From the NCBI GenBank assembly GCA_030248135.1, contig JASANC010005037.1, positions 88,859 through 152,858 on the forward strand: a stretch of 64,000 nucleotides of DNA. The letters are read 5' to 3'. This DNA comes from Theristus sp. LFF4_11. Its lineage: Eukaryota; Nematoda; Chromadorea; Monhysterida; Xyalidae. Below, piece by piece: positions 1 through 14,200 of the stretch; position 1 is the first letter of the stretch, and the number at the start of each line of letters is the position of its first letter. The position numbers were made by a program, and so were the translations under genes. The notes below the pieces were generated by a model. The model ran no database searches and was not told the DNA's origin. It worked only from the letters and a program-made list of their open reading frames with translations.

Positions 1-1214
1 CAAGCGTGCGCACACACACACAGAAGGGAAGGGGCGCGCGATTTTCTGTGTCTGCTGCTGCGTCGAGCTGAGCAAATACCAACAACATGATTTGACGTTT
101 TTTGCGGGGGAAAAGATTGTGTGTGTGTCATGTGTGTGTTTGTGTGTGCCGGGCCGGGTCGTGTGTTATATTATGCGTGAATTTGTCAGGACATTGCAGC
201 AAAGGTCCCCGTTGCGTAGTTATGTGATTCTGTATCCAAAAATACTCATCTTTTTGTTTGTGTCTGCCGTATATTTTTTTTGTGTTTCTTTCTTTCGCTC
301 TTTGTGCAGGTTCGAAGGGTCGAAATGAGGGTTTTTCGCGCGCATTACCTGAGTGGATGTGCGGTTTTTTACCCCTTCCTCCCCCCTCACCCCCAATCTG
401 CGTTTCTTCTTCTTGCATAACATCGTCTGCTTGTTTTTCTCTCTCACTTCTGTGTTTTGTGCGTTGCTTTTTTTCGAAATTATTGATATAATGATAATTG
501 CTCTGCAATGCAATCCCAAATTCTTGTGTGACGACCCACTCTTGATCTTCTTGGCTGGCGTTGGTCGTTGGTGGGCTGCTTTCCTTTCATTCCACCCATC
601 TCGGCCCCTGACAAAACTCGAAGCAAACCCGGAACACGCTTGACAAAGACTCGAAGAAATCCGGAGGTTGCGCGCAGCGAAAAGTGACACATATTTTATA
701 TTCACACAACACACGCAACGGAAACCTTCCTTGAACCGGAAAAACCCGGAACACGGAGTAAACACGGAAAACAATTGAAAATGATCCAATTTCGTTGGAA
801 ATCAACGCAAACAATCAGGGTGAACAATTTGGGCGCCAAATTTAAAACCTTCGCTTTGGCGGGAAAGTTAAAAACCGTGCAACAGTTGAAAACAGATGAA
901 AGATGATCAGGTTTTGTTGGAAGTGCATGGTGTCACTTTTCGCTGCTTCGTAATGCTATCTCCGGGTTTTTGTCAAACCCCGATCCCGGCAGAATCAAAG
1001 ATCTGCTTCAGAAAGAAACTTTTTGATGCAAATGATCAGCATGGAATTGTTGATTGATAAGCGTGGAATTGTTTATTGAAGAAATCACACTGTTTTCGGG
1101 TTGACACGGACAAGAACAAGAAATCAATCAATTCACTGTAACCAACGAACATTGTGATGTCATTGTACAATTTCAGGTTCCCACCAAATCGCTGTTGTTG
1201 CCCTGCAGTGCACG
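1..1214. other. Non-coding region upstream of the DNA2-like gene
   Basis: No ORF here looks like a gene. It starts with short CA/TG-rich stretches (about 11-24 and 118-150). A stretch near 660-692 (GCAGCGAAAAGTGACAC) recurs inverted near 930-950, so a small inverted repeat of roughly 300 bp lies in between. A plausible splice acceptor (TTTCAG) ends near 1173, 40 bases before the first DNA2 ATG, so a 5'UTR intron may end here. The promoter is not identifiable. Confidence 0.5.
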
Positions 1215-4200
1215 ATGATTTTCACCAGCAAAGTCGCCGTCAAACCCAAGTCAAACATTGACAGATCATCGAAACCGAACACTGAACACCGAACAATGCC
1301 GCCGTCCTCGTCGTCCTCGTCGCTGTCGTGGAACAGCAAATCCCGTCCGTCGGTCCCTCAAACTGATTCAACTTTGAGTTCGAAACGTTCAAACATCCAA
1401 AATCAAGCGCGCGTCAACAAGCCGCTGATGCAACGGCAGCCACCACTGCTTTCTTCACCCTCTGCTTTTTTGCCAATCAACGACAACACCGCAAGCGGTT
1501 CGAACTCAAAAATCGCGCCAACTTCCAACGTGAAACGAGCGAGCGCCGCCGTGTGTGAACATGAGGAGGAGAAAGACGATCTCCAATGCGAACAGCCGAC
1601 GCCGAAACGACGAAAGTCCGATGAAAATCGAATTGCGCCCAGCAGACGGCCACCGGCAACGTCGATAGCAGGAGAGTCGAGTGGGAAATGGATCACCGAA
1701 CTTGAATCTGTCGATTTTGTTGTTGTCGCTGGTTTGAACACCAATGGTATTGACACTTTGTTCATTGTTACTTTTTGCATCGCAATAACAACCGTGTTTT
1801 TGCGGTTTGCTGATTGCCGCGCTGGTTGATTTGAATTGGATTGTTTGTTCAAAACTGCAAAAAACTGATGTTCATATTCTGGCATTTGCAATTTGGTGTG
1901 CTGATTGGCTGCATCGAGCTGAATTGAGCTTCACCAATCGGTGACCGTGACCCCAATTCAATCGCAGACAACCAGCTGATTACCCATGTATTACGTTTGA
2001 CTGTAACATTTTATTGACGTTGGTTCACTTCAGTTCCATTTTTGTGCACTTTGTTAAGGCGACGTGCACAGCTACGACGTCCAGCCGTTGTCGCCCGAGA
2101 CAACAACAACAACGAACAGCAAAACAAAAACTCACCAGAAGCGTCTCGTTCTGCATGGCTATTGGGCGCAAACGACGATTCTGGCGCCCGGCGACAAAGT
2201 GCGCCTGTTTTCGGCCGAAGTTTTCGACGATTCAAAGTCGCAGATCGACGTCACGGACGAACGCAACTTTTTACTGGTGCAACCGGACACACTCGTCCAG
2301 TGCACGTCGGTCGCCGGCGGTGTGTACTGCCTGAGAAAGGTGATTGGTTGGTCATATCATATGCAGTCAGCTGATTGGTTGCGTGCACCGCGTCATGTGT
2401 GCATTTCTGTGCAGGACAGTCTCCACCTTCACAGCAATGCCTGCACAGATTATGCATGCATCTCACGTAGGCACCAACCCATCGGCATATCATGTTGATA
2501 TTGATTTGCGGTTGAAAATTGTGAATCTTCACGTTCATCAATGCAGCCTTTGTGAATCACGCTCATCTCGTCACTGCGTGTTGGGTTTTCGATTTATGTT
2601 CATGAGCTGTTTCTCCGTTGAAAGCTGAAATGAGCCAGCGATTTTCAGCGGTACTTCCATGACGCTGCCTCGTTGCCGATAAAACTGTTTACATGCTGTT
2701 TATTTCAAATTTACGGTCGTCTTGAACGAAAAATTCCGCGGCGGCTGCGACCCGGGCAATCGAGTGATGCTGATGGGCACCGTGGTGCACTGTTTGTTTC
2801 AAAAGGCGATCCTGCACTGTGCAACCGTGTTGACCGACGAATGGCTGGCCAAACAGACGCGCAGTTTGCTCATGCAGGTGTCTTAAGGCGCATTCATGAA
2901 ACAGTATTTAGTGACCGCGCAGCCATGTTTTAACACAGCTACGCGTCACTAAATATACTGCTTCGTGAATGCCCCTTTACATAAGAAAACGTTTTAACGT
3001 TTGTTTGTTTTGTCTTGATGCAATCAAAGATGCAAGATTATCTATCATGGAATAGCCGAAATTCATGAATGTTTTCTCGACTCATCGCAGGATCAGTCGA
3101 TACTGGAGCAAATGTGGGCGCTGGAATGGCCGGTGGAGCAGTTTTGTCGCGACGCCGTCGTCTATTTCCCGCACATACGGTTCGGGATAATTGTGTTCGA
3201 TTTGCAATCTGCATGGAACTATTCGCTTCCCAAATCATTGAGTCATTCAATCTTGAATTCAGATCACAAAGAAATCTGATTTTTTTGCAGATCATGGTGC
3301 ACCAAGTATTTATCAAGCGTCAACAGCAAGCGAATTCCCACCAACACAACCACCACCAAGTTAAAAGAGCAACAGTTCTCCGGAAATCTGTGCAACGCCA
3401 CCGTGGACAGCGTACGGGACATCGAGGAGAACGTGTGGTGTTCGAAGTTCGGTATTCGCGGCAAGATCGACATCAGTTTGAGAGTGAACGGCTGCGCGCA
3501 GCAGCGGTTCGTGCCGGTCGAATTGAAGACGGGCAAGAGCTCGAACGGAGCGGACCACCAGGGTCAGGTTGGTTGGTGATGCAAATGATGAATAAGATTG
3601 GTTGGTTGGAATAGTCTAAAAGAAAAAAACTTCGGCTAATCAGCGAACTGGATTACTGGAGACAGTGAAAATAGAAACAAACCAGCGAATGACTTATTGC
3701 GGAATGGGCTGTATAAATCAGTCACTACTTTACTGGATACTGGCTGATTGGGTAAGTCAATTGAATTGTATGCATTGTTATGTGTATTGAATTGTCAATT
3801 GTTATGTGTTATGTCAATTGAATTGTATGCCAGTGTGATAAATCCAGCCGACGAGTTAGATTGACCATCAGAAGACGTGAGAAGAAAGATTGAATTGCAT
3901 TTTGTTCGTGTTCGTTTGTGCAGGTGCTGCTGTACACACTGATGTTGTCATCGTTCAGTCATCCGGACGAAACGGGCGCCCTTGATGGTCTGCTTGTGTA
4001 CGTTTTGTCACGAATCCAATTTTACGTTTTTTTTCAAATCTGGTCGTTTCCTTGCACGTTTTTTTTTGTTTTTCGGTTCGTGCGGTAAAAAAAGTCGGTC
4101 GCATTTGTCTGGCGCAGAGGTTGATTCACCTCTTGCAGTTGCAGTCGTATTACTGCATTTTTTGAAAATAATGTAAATTCAACGGCAACCGTGGTCAAGT

Positions 4201-7200
4201 GCCAGCAACCAGCCAGTCAGCTAGTTTTTTTTTCAAAAAAGGCATGAACACCCCCTAAAACCGTGATCCGTGTCCACGTTGTTCTCTTGCTTTCTTCAGC
4301 TACGTCCGTGACGGCCGCACGCACACGGTCAGTCGATCGTATCACGCGATTCGCGCGCTTCTGCAGTTGCGCAACGAACTGGCGCATTTTCTCGCGCAGC
4401 CAATCAGCGACCTGCACCGATTACCGGATGTGCTTGAGGATGAGCGCAAATGCGCCAGCTGCGAGCAACGACTGAACTGTGCTCTGTGGAGAGACACGTT
4501 TGAGGTGTGATGATGACCAGTCTGAATTGAATTCTGAATTATAATGTCGATGATTATGGTGATTATTAGCCAAATGGGCTGTGCCTAGAGATGTAAGGGT
4601 CAAAAAAAAAATTTTTTTTTTATTTTTTTTTTAAAAGGTAAAAAAAATGAGCATTTTTTATTTTATTTTTTTTATTAAAAATTTTTGAAATTTTTTCTTT
4701 AATGTGCCCTGAAAATGCCGTTTTTGGCATAATTTTTCGAAAGTTCAACAAAAATTTTCTTTGACTTTACCTTGTCACTTAGTCTTCAACGCTGCAGGTG
4801 GTATTCTGGATTGATTTATCGACTGTTTTCAGCCTTGGTGAGTGACTAGCAAATTGACCCGTGCCTACGGCACGATTAGCTGATAACTACAATTATTTTT
4901 TCAGAGTGGATTTTTGCTTCTTGACCTTGCCCACGATCCGGACTAAAAATGCATTGCATTTTGATTTTGAGCTGCTTCAACCGACTGTTGTTGATTTACC
5001 ATGAAATAAACGTTCATTTTTAAAGCACTCGTATCCGTCGATGCTTCTACTTTTTGAGAATCATAGCATTTCAGTTGTTTTTGAAAACAGTGTTTTTTGC
5101 CAAGTATGTGATTTTGCTGATTTTATTGCTGTCGATTCAATCGTAGTCTGATTAAGTCACCGTATCACTTATTACTGTGTGGTTTGGTTAATGCTGCTTC
5201 ACCGTCATTCAGAGCCACAGATACTATTTCTCAACTTGCCAATAATTTTGATAAGAACCGCTGTTTTTTTTTAATTCAAGCGTAAATATTCTTCTGCAAG
5301 CAACAGTAGCAACACAATCATGACTGCATTGCCATTCAAAATATGAAAAACAATCTTTTTTAATCAGCAACAAACAACTGCAATCTAAAGTATCACGATA
5401 AACTCTGATTTGTTACCTTCTTCAAAGTCGCTTAATTGTATTTTCATTCTTCTTTGTATTCCACTGTCATTCCCGTTTAAAGTATCAAAAAACAATGTTC
5501 TTTGATCAGCGACGATTAACAGCCATTTCCCTCAAAATATCAAAATCAATCTTGTTTTGTTAGCTTTTCCATGTCGTCAAATGTCGTTCAACTACCAAAT
5601 GCTATTCCCGTTCAAAATATTAAAAAATCATTCCCGTTTAAGGTATCAGAAAACAATCTTTTGATGATGAGCGACAATTAACAGTCATTCCCGCTCAAAG
5701 CATCAAAAATCAATCTTTTCTATTCCTGTTCAAAAAAACTTAAAAAAACATGTCGTTTGATCAGCAACAATCAGCTGATATCGGTTTAAAATATTTAAAA
5801 AAATTGAAAGTCATCTGATTCAGTCAGCAGCATTTCGCTGTCATTTTTGTTCGGTATGACAAAAACAATATTGTATGATCAGCAACAACTATCCCGTTCA
5901 AAAAGCAATCTTTTAAGCTTCTTAGTGAGTTGCATTTTATTGTCATGACCGTTAAAAGTATGATAAAACAATTTTTGATCAGCAACACACAACTGCTTCG
6001 TTCAAAATTCCCGTTCAAAATATTTAAAAACCTCTTCTGATCAGAATCATTCAACTGTTACTCTCGTTAAAAAATTGATCGATTATATGTGGACCGTTCC
6101 ACTGCTTCGCCGTCGATCATGGCCACATCTGTTGATGCTGCAATCCATATCTTGTGGAACTACAGTCTATTTTTTGTTCACAGTCTACAGTAAACAGTCA
6201 AACTACTTCTTGTTAGCTATTGTAATTCGATTGAACTTCTATCTTTTCGTGTAAAGGAGGCGGAGTAATGTTGAATGATGTGTGGAAAAGCCGCACAGCT
6301 GAAAAGATGTGTCGCGCCCGAACGTAGTTCGAATACTATATAAAATAATTTTTTTTATTGAGGAAAGATTTTGATTAGCTTTTTCCCCATTTTTTTTGCA
6401 CGAATCTGCCGACAGAATACGTCAAGTTTCGGTGATTTCAAATTGCCGCACAGCCATAAAAAATTTTGTCTATCTTTGCGTGCAAAGGCATATTGATTGG
6501 GGCCCGTTTAATAAGAAAGATAATAGATTGCAAACAGCAGCAACAGCCAAATCAAAGTGGTCGATTGTTTTCATTGCATAAGAATGATGATGATTAGGAC
6601 GTTTACAGAACATAGAGTAAAAAATTCTCATGAATAATCATTAAAAATGGAGAGCAGCTAGAGATGATGATATATATATATGTGGCAAATTCAGAATAGC
6701 TTGGCGCCAATTCAAATCGACCAAAATTGACACGCTAAGACACACACACGGTCTTCCTGTTTTAGTATTATAGACTAGCCAATTGACCCGTGCCTACGGC
6801 ACGGTTAGCTGATAAAAAATTATTATTTATGAGTGGATTTTGGCTTTTTGAACCGTGCTAAAAATGCATTGCATTTCGATTTTGAGCTGCTTTAGTTGTT
6901 CCCGTTGTTCAAATGATCAGAAAACAATCTTCTGATCAAGAACACAATCTTTACTACATTCCCTTTCAAAGTTAAAAACAATCTTTTTTAATCACCAACG
7001 GTCAATTGCTGTTCCCGTTAAAAAAAGTAAAGCGATTTTAAAATTAGTTGAAATGAAACGACAAAAAGTAAGATTTTATAAAAATCGTTTTTGAATGTAA
7101 TGTAATTCCAATTTTGAATTTTTGTTTTTGAAATTGACACATTCTAATTAAATTAAACCCGCGTGTTGAAAACAAATTTAAAATGCTAAGTTTATAATTT

Positions 7201-10200
7201 TGTTGTTATGTTTTTCACCCGTTCAGCCTGCTCTAAGCATATCCTTTTTTGTACAGTGAAAATTAAAAAAAAATTATCAAAAAACATAAAAAATGACGTT
7301 TAAATAAAAAACCATTAAAAAACACTGTTTTTTATACCTTAACATATACCCTAACATATAACCCAAGCCTTTTTGCAAAGTGAAATTGAACAAATAACCG
7401 CTTTGAAAGCCACCTTGCTTTCTCATCAGATTTTTAGTTAATCACGCACTTCATTAACAAACACCGTTTATTTGATTTCGCAATTAATTTTTTAGTTGAG
7501 TTGTTCAGATAAAATTTTTCTGTTTTTTGAAAAAGTCTCAAGCAATAACTTTACAACATTTTGCTGTTTTTCACGCACTTCATTAACAAACACCGTTTAT
7601 TTGATTTCGCAATTAATTTTTTGGTTGAGTTGTTCAGATAAAACTTTTCTGTTTTTGAAAAAATCTCAAGCAATAACTTTACAACATTTTTCTGTTTTTA
7701 AAAAAGTTCTCAAGCAATAACTGTTCAGCCAAATGATAATAAATAATATTGTCTTGAAAGCAAAGTGCAATGTGCACTTGCAATTTCGATGCCGTTTTGC
7801 AACCTGATTTAATAAAAAACAATTGCAACCGTTCTTCATAGTTGGTTTTGTTTCATCTTTCGCTTTCGGTCAATTTGCACAGCAACAAATGCAATTAATT
7901 GTCAATCGTATGTTAAGGTGCTGTCGCGAATGACCAAAGAGTATCATGATGACTTCGCAGTACAGAGTAACGTTTTTGAGAAAATGATTTGCATTATTAA
8001 TAATAGGTTAAGAAATTGAGATTTAGCTATCTTAAATAGCAAAAAAAGCGCCAATTCAAATTGCAAAAAAGTGACACGGACACCACTATTATCTTAGTAT
8101 TATGACTAGCCAATTGACCCGAGCGTATGTGGTTTAATCAATGCCAAGCCTTTTTGGTGAAGTGGCATTGACTTAGAAAGAAAAAACAGTAACGTTTACT
8201 GAATAATAACCCTGAAGAAAATTTACCTTGTGCTGCCGTGAAGTCGCCTACAATACAATATTTTTTTAATGTATTTAAATAAATAAAAAATGCGAAGTTT
8301 ATGATTTTGCTATTTTTACCCGTTTACCCTAACCGAAGGCAAGCCTTTTTGTAAGTGAAGTAAAATTGAATAAAAAATATAAAAACTAACGTTTTTTTAT
8401 TTACCCGTTTTTAAAAGCTAATGCTTTTTTACCCGTTTACCTAAGCCAAGCCTTTTTTGTAAAGTGAAACTGCGAAGTTTATGATTTTTCTATTTTTTTC
8501 CCGTTCACCCTAACCTAAGTCAAGCCTTTTTGTATGTGAAGTAGGATTGAATAAAAAACATAAAAAACGTTTTTTTTTCAATTACCCATTTCAAAAAGCT
8601 AATGCTTCTTTTACCCGTTTACCTAAGCCAAGCCTTTTTTTGCAAAGTGAAAATGCGAAGTTTATGATTTTGCTATTTTTACCCGTTCACCCGAACCTAA
8701 GTCAAGCCTTTTTGTAAGTTAAGTAAGAATGATGAAAAACATAAAAATTAAGTTTTTTTTCATTAAAAAATACCCGTTTTAAAAAGCTAATGCTTCTTTT
8801 ACCCGGTTACCCTAACATAAGTCAAGCCTTTTTTCTAAAGTGAAAAATGAATAGAAGAAACAAAAAAGTGACGTTTATAATTTCGTTTTAAAGTCATTGT
8901 TTCTTTTACCCGTTTACCCCAACATGACCCAAACATTTTGCAAAGTGAAAATGAATGGTAAATACCATTTCGACCCAATTAAAAAAAACTAACTTTTTTC
9001 AGAGACGGTTTTGTCACATCTTTCGCAGTCGCTCGTCAAGTTTTGAGCAGCAACAATTGCCAGTTGCCCATCGTGCGTTACGTTGAAATTAAATATTGTT
9101 GAAGTTGAATACGTTGTTTTGAATCAAAAGTGCAACTTGCAATTGCACTGCCGATGTCGATGCGCGTTTTGCAACCCGATGTTTAAAAACAAAAAAAAGT
9201 TCAAACTTTTTTCACAGACGGTTTTGTTACATCTTTCCAGTCGATCATCAAGTTTTGATCAGCCACGCTTCCATTTGCCTATGCTGCGCTGAACTGTCTC
9301 TGTTGACCAAAGAGTATCATGATGACTTCAGCTATATGAAGAGAGACGTTTTGAAAAAACAATCTCAACTGGCATTAATAAAAACAGGTTAAGGAAATTG
9401 AGATGAAGTTTTCTTAAATAGCAAAAATGAGCGCCAATTCAAATTTCATGAAAATGACAGGGACAGACAGACAGACAAATTGCATTTTTAGTATAATAGA
9501 TGATCGACTCGCGCATTGAAGTACTTGAGCGTCGCAAAGGCTAGTTCAACAAATTCCGATGTCGCTAAGGTGAGATAGAAGCAGAGAACTCACATTTACG
9601 CATCGTTTTTCAGGATCTCGAAAGGTGGAAATTGCACTGTCTGCCACGCCACTGCAAGCGTAACTTCGTTGGTTACTCGTTGCTGTTTCGCCTCGTGTCG
9701 TCAGCATGATCACACCGGTTTGTTGTGGAACTTGTTTCCATGTTATTTGAGGTGAATTGAGAGGCAAAACACGAGACGTGATGTCGTCGGTGGGAAAATG
9801 GGGTCGCCGAAACCAAGTCTGAAATTTTCACCCTCCTCCCATATGAGTGGGGGTCATATGGTAAGTCGGTGGCTCCTCAGATGGTGATATTCGGACTCCC
9901 TGAAAAATTCTGAACAACTTTCATTAAAAAAAAAATTAAAAAAAAAATTTTTTTTTTGAAGAAAAAAAATAGAAAATTTTTTTTTCTTGACATCTCTAGC
10001 TGTGCCTGACAACTCAAAAGTTGATGTTTCGCCAAGTTCGTCTTGTAAGCTTGCGATGGTTCGTGCTGACCGCCGAGAAATAACAACATTCAATCAATCA
10101 ATTCAGTGCATCGAAACCAAATGTGATGCCAGTGCCAGTGCCACGAGTGTCTCAGCAGAGTTTCTTCATATCCGTTTTAGGCGCACTCATCCGAGCGCAC

Positions 10201-13200
10201 CAGTGAGCCATCGAAAACGGGCGCCCTTTTCTCGGAGACCGTGTCGCACTTGTCCGCCCCCCATCGGTCGTACTTCGAGCGGCTGTCACGCTCGGTGCTG
10301 CACGCGTGGCACCAGTCGATGGTGACCCGACCAAGGAATGCGGACGCGTGGCTGTGCCCGGCCGAGCAACGGTCGTTTTGTGGTTGCGTGGTGATCACTT
10401 GTCGTTGTGCAGTTTACTGATTGGCTGCTTTTGAATGGAATTGAATGAACTGATTGGTGCTTCGTTTGGATTGCTTTTCTCTGTTCGCTTCTCTCGGTTA
10501 GTTTCTTGCTGAATACATTGCCGAAATTACTGTTCGTTCGTTGGTTGCTTAGAAGTTTGACTTGGCACGGGAACATTTCTGAATTTTTAAACCTTTCGCA
10601 AATTTAGTAGTCAGAAACGATTATCCTGATCTCGAAATTCTGTTTTGTGTGCGACCCTTCTCCCTCGCCTTACCGTCTATGACCTGTTTTTTCAAACGTG
10701 TCCCACTGAAATGACGTCATGTGCCGGCCAAACATGCGCTTGCCGTTCACAGCAAACCAGACTTTCCGTTTAGCCGATTTCTTCCCGTAAACAAATGTCG
10801 AATCAGTCACCACACCAAACTGAAATTTTAGTGCCTGTACTTTGACAAACGGGCGTTTTTAAAGCAAATGACGTCATTTTAGTCCGGACACGTTTGGATA
10901 AATCCACAATACCTAAAATTTCTTTTTCTTTGTTATCCTGTTCACCGTTTTAGCGAGCAAAACCGTGACTGCCTAGCGGCGCTAGCAGTTCGTCGTGTGT
11001 TCTTCGCTGGTCAGACAGTGACTATCGGCAGCGCACCGGTATTCTGCATCGAGTTTGTTCGCAAACATCAAACGTCAGTTTTTTTGGAAGTGTTGCTTTT
11101 TTAGAGAGTGGTTGCTGTGTGGATTTTAGGTATTTTATTCATACGAATAATCAACGAGAGGTACCACCAACTGCCAGCTGCAGCATTCTTTTTTTCAGTG
11201 TTTCAAATTCCACCAACGGCATGGACACAGTGTTCAAACGCGGCGACTTCCTGTTGGTGTCGAATGTGACTCGACAACATTTCGTCATGTTCATGGGTCC
11301 GGTGCGAGAGGTCGCCGGTACGATTTGAAAAACGAAACGAAGCTGTTGCTTTTCATTCTGATTTACTCATACTGGCATCAACTTTTGTATCAGTCAGTCA
11401 GTCAATTTTATTCTGCAGTTTCATTGTCCGAGCATCAACAGCACTAAAAAACCGAACTTGTATTGAAATTGTCGTTGTGAATATCCATCGAATCACACCA
11501 AACTGACTCCAGAATCCTCGATCGTTGTCGTTGTCGATCGTAAGCCTCGCCGCGACGTGCACGCGGACGAATTTCGACTCGATCGCTACCAGAGCTTTAC
11601 GTCCTTTCAGGTCTACATGTCAAACGTGACACGATTGATGTTGGCGAATGAAAGAAGGTACAGAACACTTGTGTTTTTTTTTCACTGCGAGAGACCAAGT
11701 TCCGCAATATCAGTGCACTCGAAAGTACTTGTAAAACGTCCTTGTCTGAAAATCGTCAGCAATTACTGAATCGCAACGCGTTTTTTTTGTGCAACTCAGG
11801 TGTGGGTGAGCTACTCACTCACCACACACACTGGTACCGTGACGAGTGCGTTCCTAATTGTAAGCCAATTAGGAGCTCTAGCTCTGTGTCACTGTGCAGC
11901 GTCCACAGAAAAGTTTGTTAGGCGACATTCTCGCTCTTTGCTAGTCGGTTACTTGACTATCACGACCAATTACGGTGTTTAATCTAAATAGTTGCAAGCA
12001 AACGTGCGGTTGACTGATGTTATTTTGATAACAACAACACAGCGAACGTCTACGCGAGTTGCTCATCGACGAGCAACCTCCGCGATTCGCGAGTAAACTG
12101 CCGTCGACAGTGGTGGATCTGATTGATGCGGGCACGTCATCGTGTCCGCCGAAAACCGCTCGTTTCCTCGTGCATCTGCTGAGTGCACTGGACTACGCAC
12201 TGGTCGCACGCAGCGCCGACAGCGACTGTGGTTGGTTGACGGAAGGCCCGTTTATACCTGACGAATGCGCATACGGCACGTCACGCCACGTCTCGTGTTG
12301 TTGCATACTGCCGTTCATACAGACGTATGCATGTACGGCACGTCACGCCACTTTTGGTCTCGTGTATTTCTATTTTGTTTTGTTTTCTGTCATCAGATCA
12401 ACTGGCACTGATTTCGACTGCGGTGCAATCGCTGCTGACGCTACAAAAAACCGTGCTGGTTTGCGCGCACGCCACCGCGACCGTGGAAGCGATCGCTCGT
12501 TGCTTCGCGACGGTGAGCGTCTTGTGTTTTCGCTCTTTTATGAATGAAAAACAAGTTGGTTTGGATCATTAATAAGGAAGTAGTAATTAACTTGAGTAGT
12601 AAGTGAATACTCTGAATTTTTGTTTTCGTGTGCTGGGGGAAAACTGTTTTTGGCCGTGTGTGTGTGTTATTGAAGAACTAAAACAGATATCAAAATTGCA
12701 ATTGCAGTTCGAACAACCTCCATCCAATTGTTTTACTGTCAAGGTGATGCAACAAAGTCGTAACGTGTCAAGTTAAACAAGTTTCAAACAAGTGTAACGA
12801 AATTTTCAAACAAAGTGTGTCGCTGCAAACAATGAGCCTTAAAAATCGTGATGTGAGGCATTTGCGCGTAATGTTGGTACAGTTGCAAATTACAAAATTA
12901 AACAAACTGTAAAACAGTTATTTAAACGCAGTCAATAAACATACACTTATTGCACGAATACGAGATGGAAAGTTGCAAACGTATGCAACAAAACGGTTGA
13001 CGTTCGTGTATAAACGGCGGCAAGGTTCTAGCACCGGTAAACCGCGGTTAGGTTTGAAGTCAGGGAATCACACAGCTGATGTTGGATAACGCCAAATTAT
13101 AATTAAACGGAAAAACACATGTGGTTGCAAGCGAGCTCTTCCACCATGACGTGTCGTTTCGATGTCTGACCCCTGTGTGTCCAGTATTTCTGCTGCATGC

Positions 13201-14168
13201 TGCAAAATTCTCCCTTGCGAAAACTGATCCGTAACCCCGCTTGACTTATCGAGACGCAGTCTTTGTTCACCGTTGACTTCATCTCGGAACAGATCTGTTG
13301 GAGCTTCAATCGCGCTTCTTCTTATCTGTGGTCCAAGTTCTTGCACTAGCTCGTAACTTAGTTCGCGCTGTCGAATTTGTCGACGAATATCTTCGTTGCC
13401 CTCAAACGCTAACATTTTGTTTCCAGAATCAAACGCTATCGCTATCTGCAAAGCAACACTCGTGATATTTGAAAAATACGATAAGCTAAAATGGAAAAAC
13501 ATACGGTTGCAAGCGAGCTCTTCCACCATGACGTGTCGTTTCAATGTCTGACCCCTGTGTGTCCAGTATTTCTGCTGCATGCTGCAAAATTCTCCCTTGC
13601 GAAAACTGATCCGTAACCCCGCTTGACTTATCGAGACGCAGTCTTTGTTCACCGTTGACTTCATCTCGGAACAGATCTGTTGGAGCTTCAATCGCGCTTC
13701 TTCTTATCTGTTGTCCCAAGTTCTTGCACTAGCTCGTAACTTAGTTCGCGCTGTCGAATTTGTTGACGAATATCTTCTCATCGCCCTCAAATGCTAACAT
13801 TTTGGTTCCAGAATCAAACGCTATCGCTATCTGCAAAGCAACACTCGTGATATTTGACAAATACGATAAACGTACGTAAACTGGTATGCAGTATGTTTCT
13901 AACCTTCCGTTTCTTAAAATACTGACTGTTCACCCTTGGCAGTAAACACTGTAACCTGAATACAGAGCGTCTCTTACTGATTTACGACTGGAGTACGAAG
14001 TTGTGTGTTGTCCGTTACACTGCCCGTGGTCTATTTGGTGTAGTCTAATCTAGTTATATTTAGTATAGTCTGTTCTATTATATCTAGTCTGCACGCACAC
14101 GCGCACGCAAGCTGTGACCAGTCCTCCGGGCCTCAGTCCTCTTTCCCTCAGTTCTCCGCCACCCCGCG

Positions 14169-14200
<32 letters not shown>

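Larger units (their letters stand above)
4586..9998. mobile_element. hAT-like non-autonomous element (TAGAGATGT family), split by three Helitrons
   Basis: The element begins TAGAGATGTAAGGGTC and ends CTTGACATCTCTA, an inverted terminal repeat. It is flanked on both sides by the 8-bp direct repeat GCTGTGCC (4578-4585 and 9999-10006). TIRs starting YAGNG plus 8-bp duplications are diagnostic of hAT transposons. The element's own sequence is 4586-4845 plus 9501-9998. The middle is a Helitron array that interrupts a sequence found uninterrupted at 62026-62045 and in the full copy at 63100-63865. I see no transposase. Confidence 0.85.
4505..10180 (+). other. DNA2 intron 7, expanded by nested transposons
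   Basis: A 5.7-kb intron between two recognisable DNA2 exons. Outside the transposon nest (4578-10006) only about 70 and 170 bases of ordinary intron remain. The acceptor is CCGTTTTAG at 10172-10180 and the donor is GTGTGA at 4505. Confidence 0.75.

Noticed and set aside
1403..1891. 162-codon minus-strand ORF
   Set aside because: It is the shadow of DNA2 exon 1.
8106..9000. Regularly spaced repeats suggesting a CRISPR-like array
   Set aside because: The repeats are 180-bp diverged units inside a Helitron in a eukaryotic genome.
12231..12396. Chance that a missing Walker A exon lies in this 166-bp intron
   Set aside because: None of its three forward frames contains a GxxGxGK pattern, and the flanking exon phases already match.
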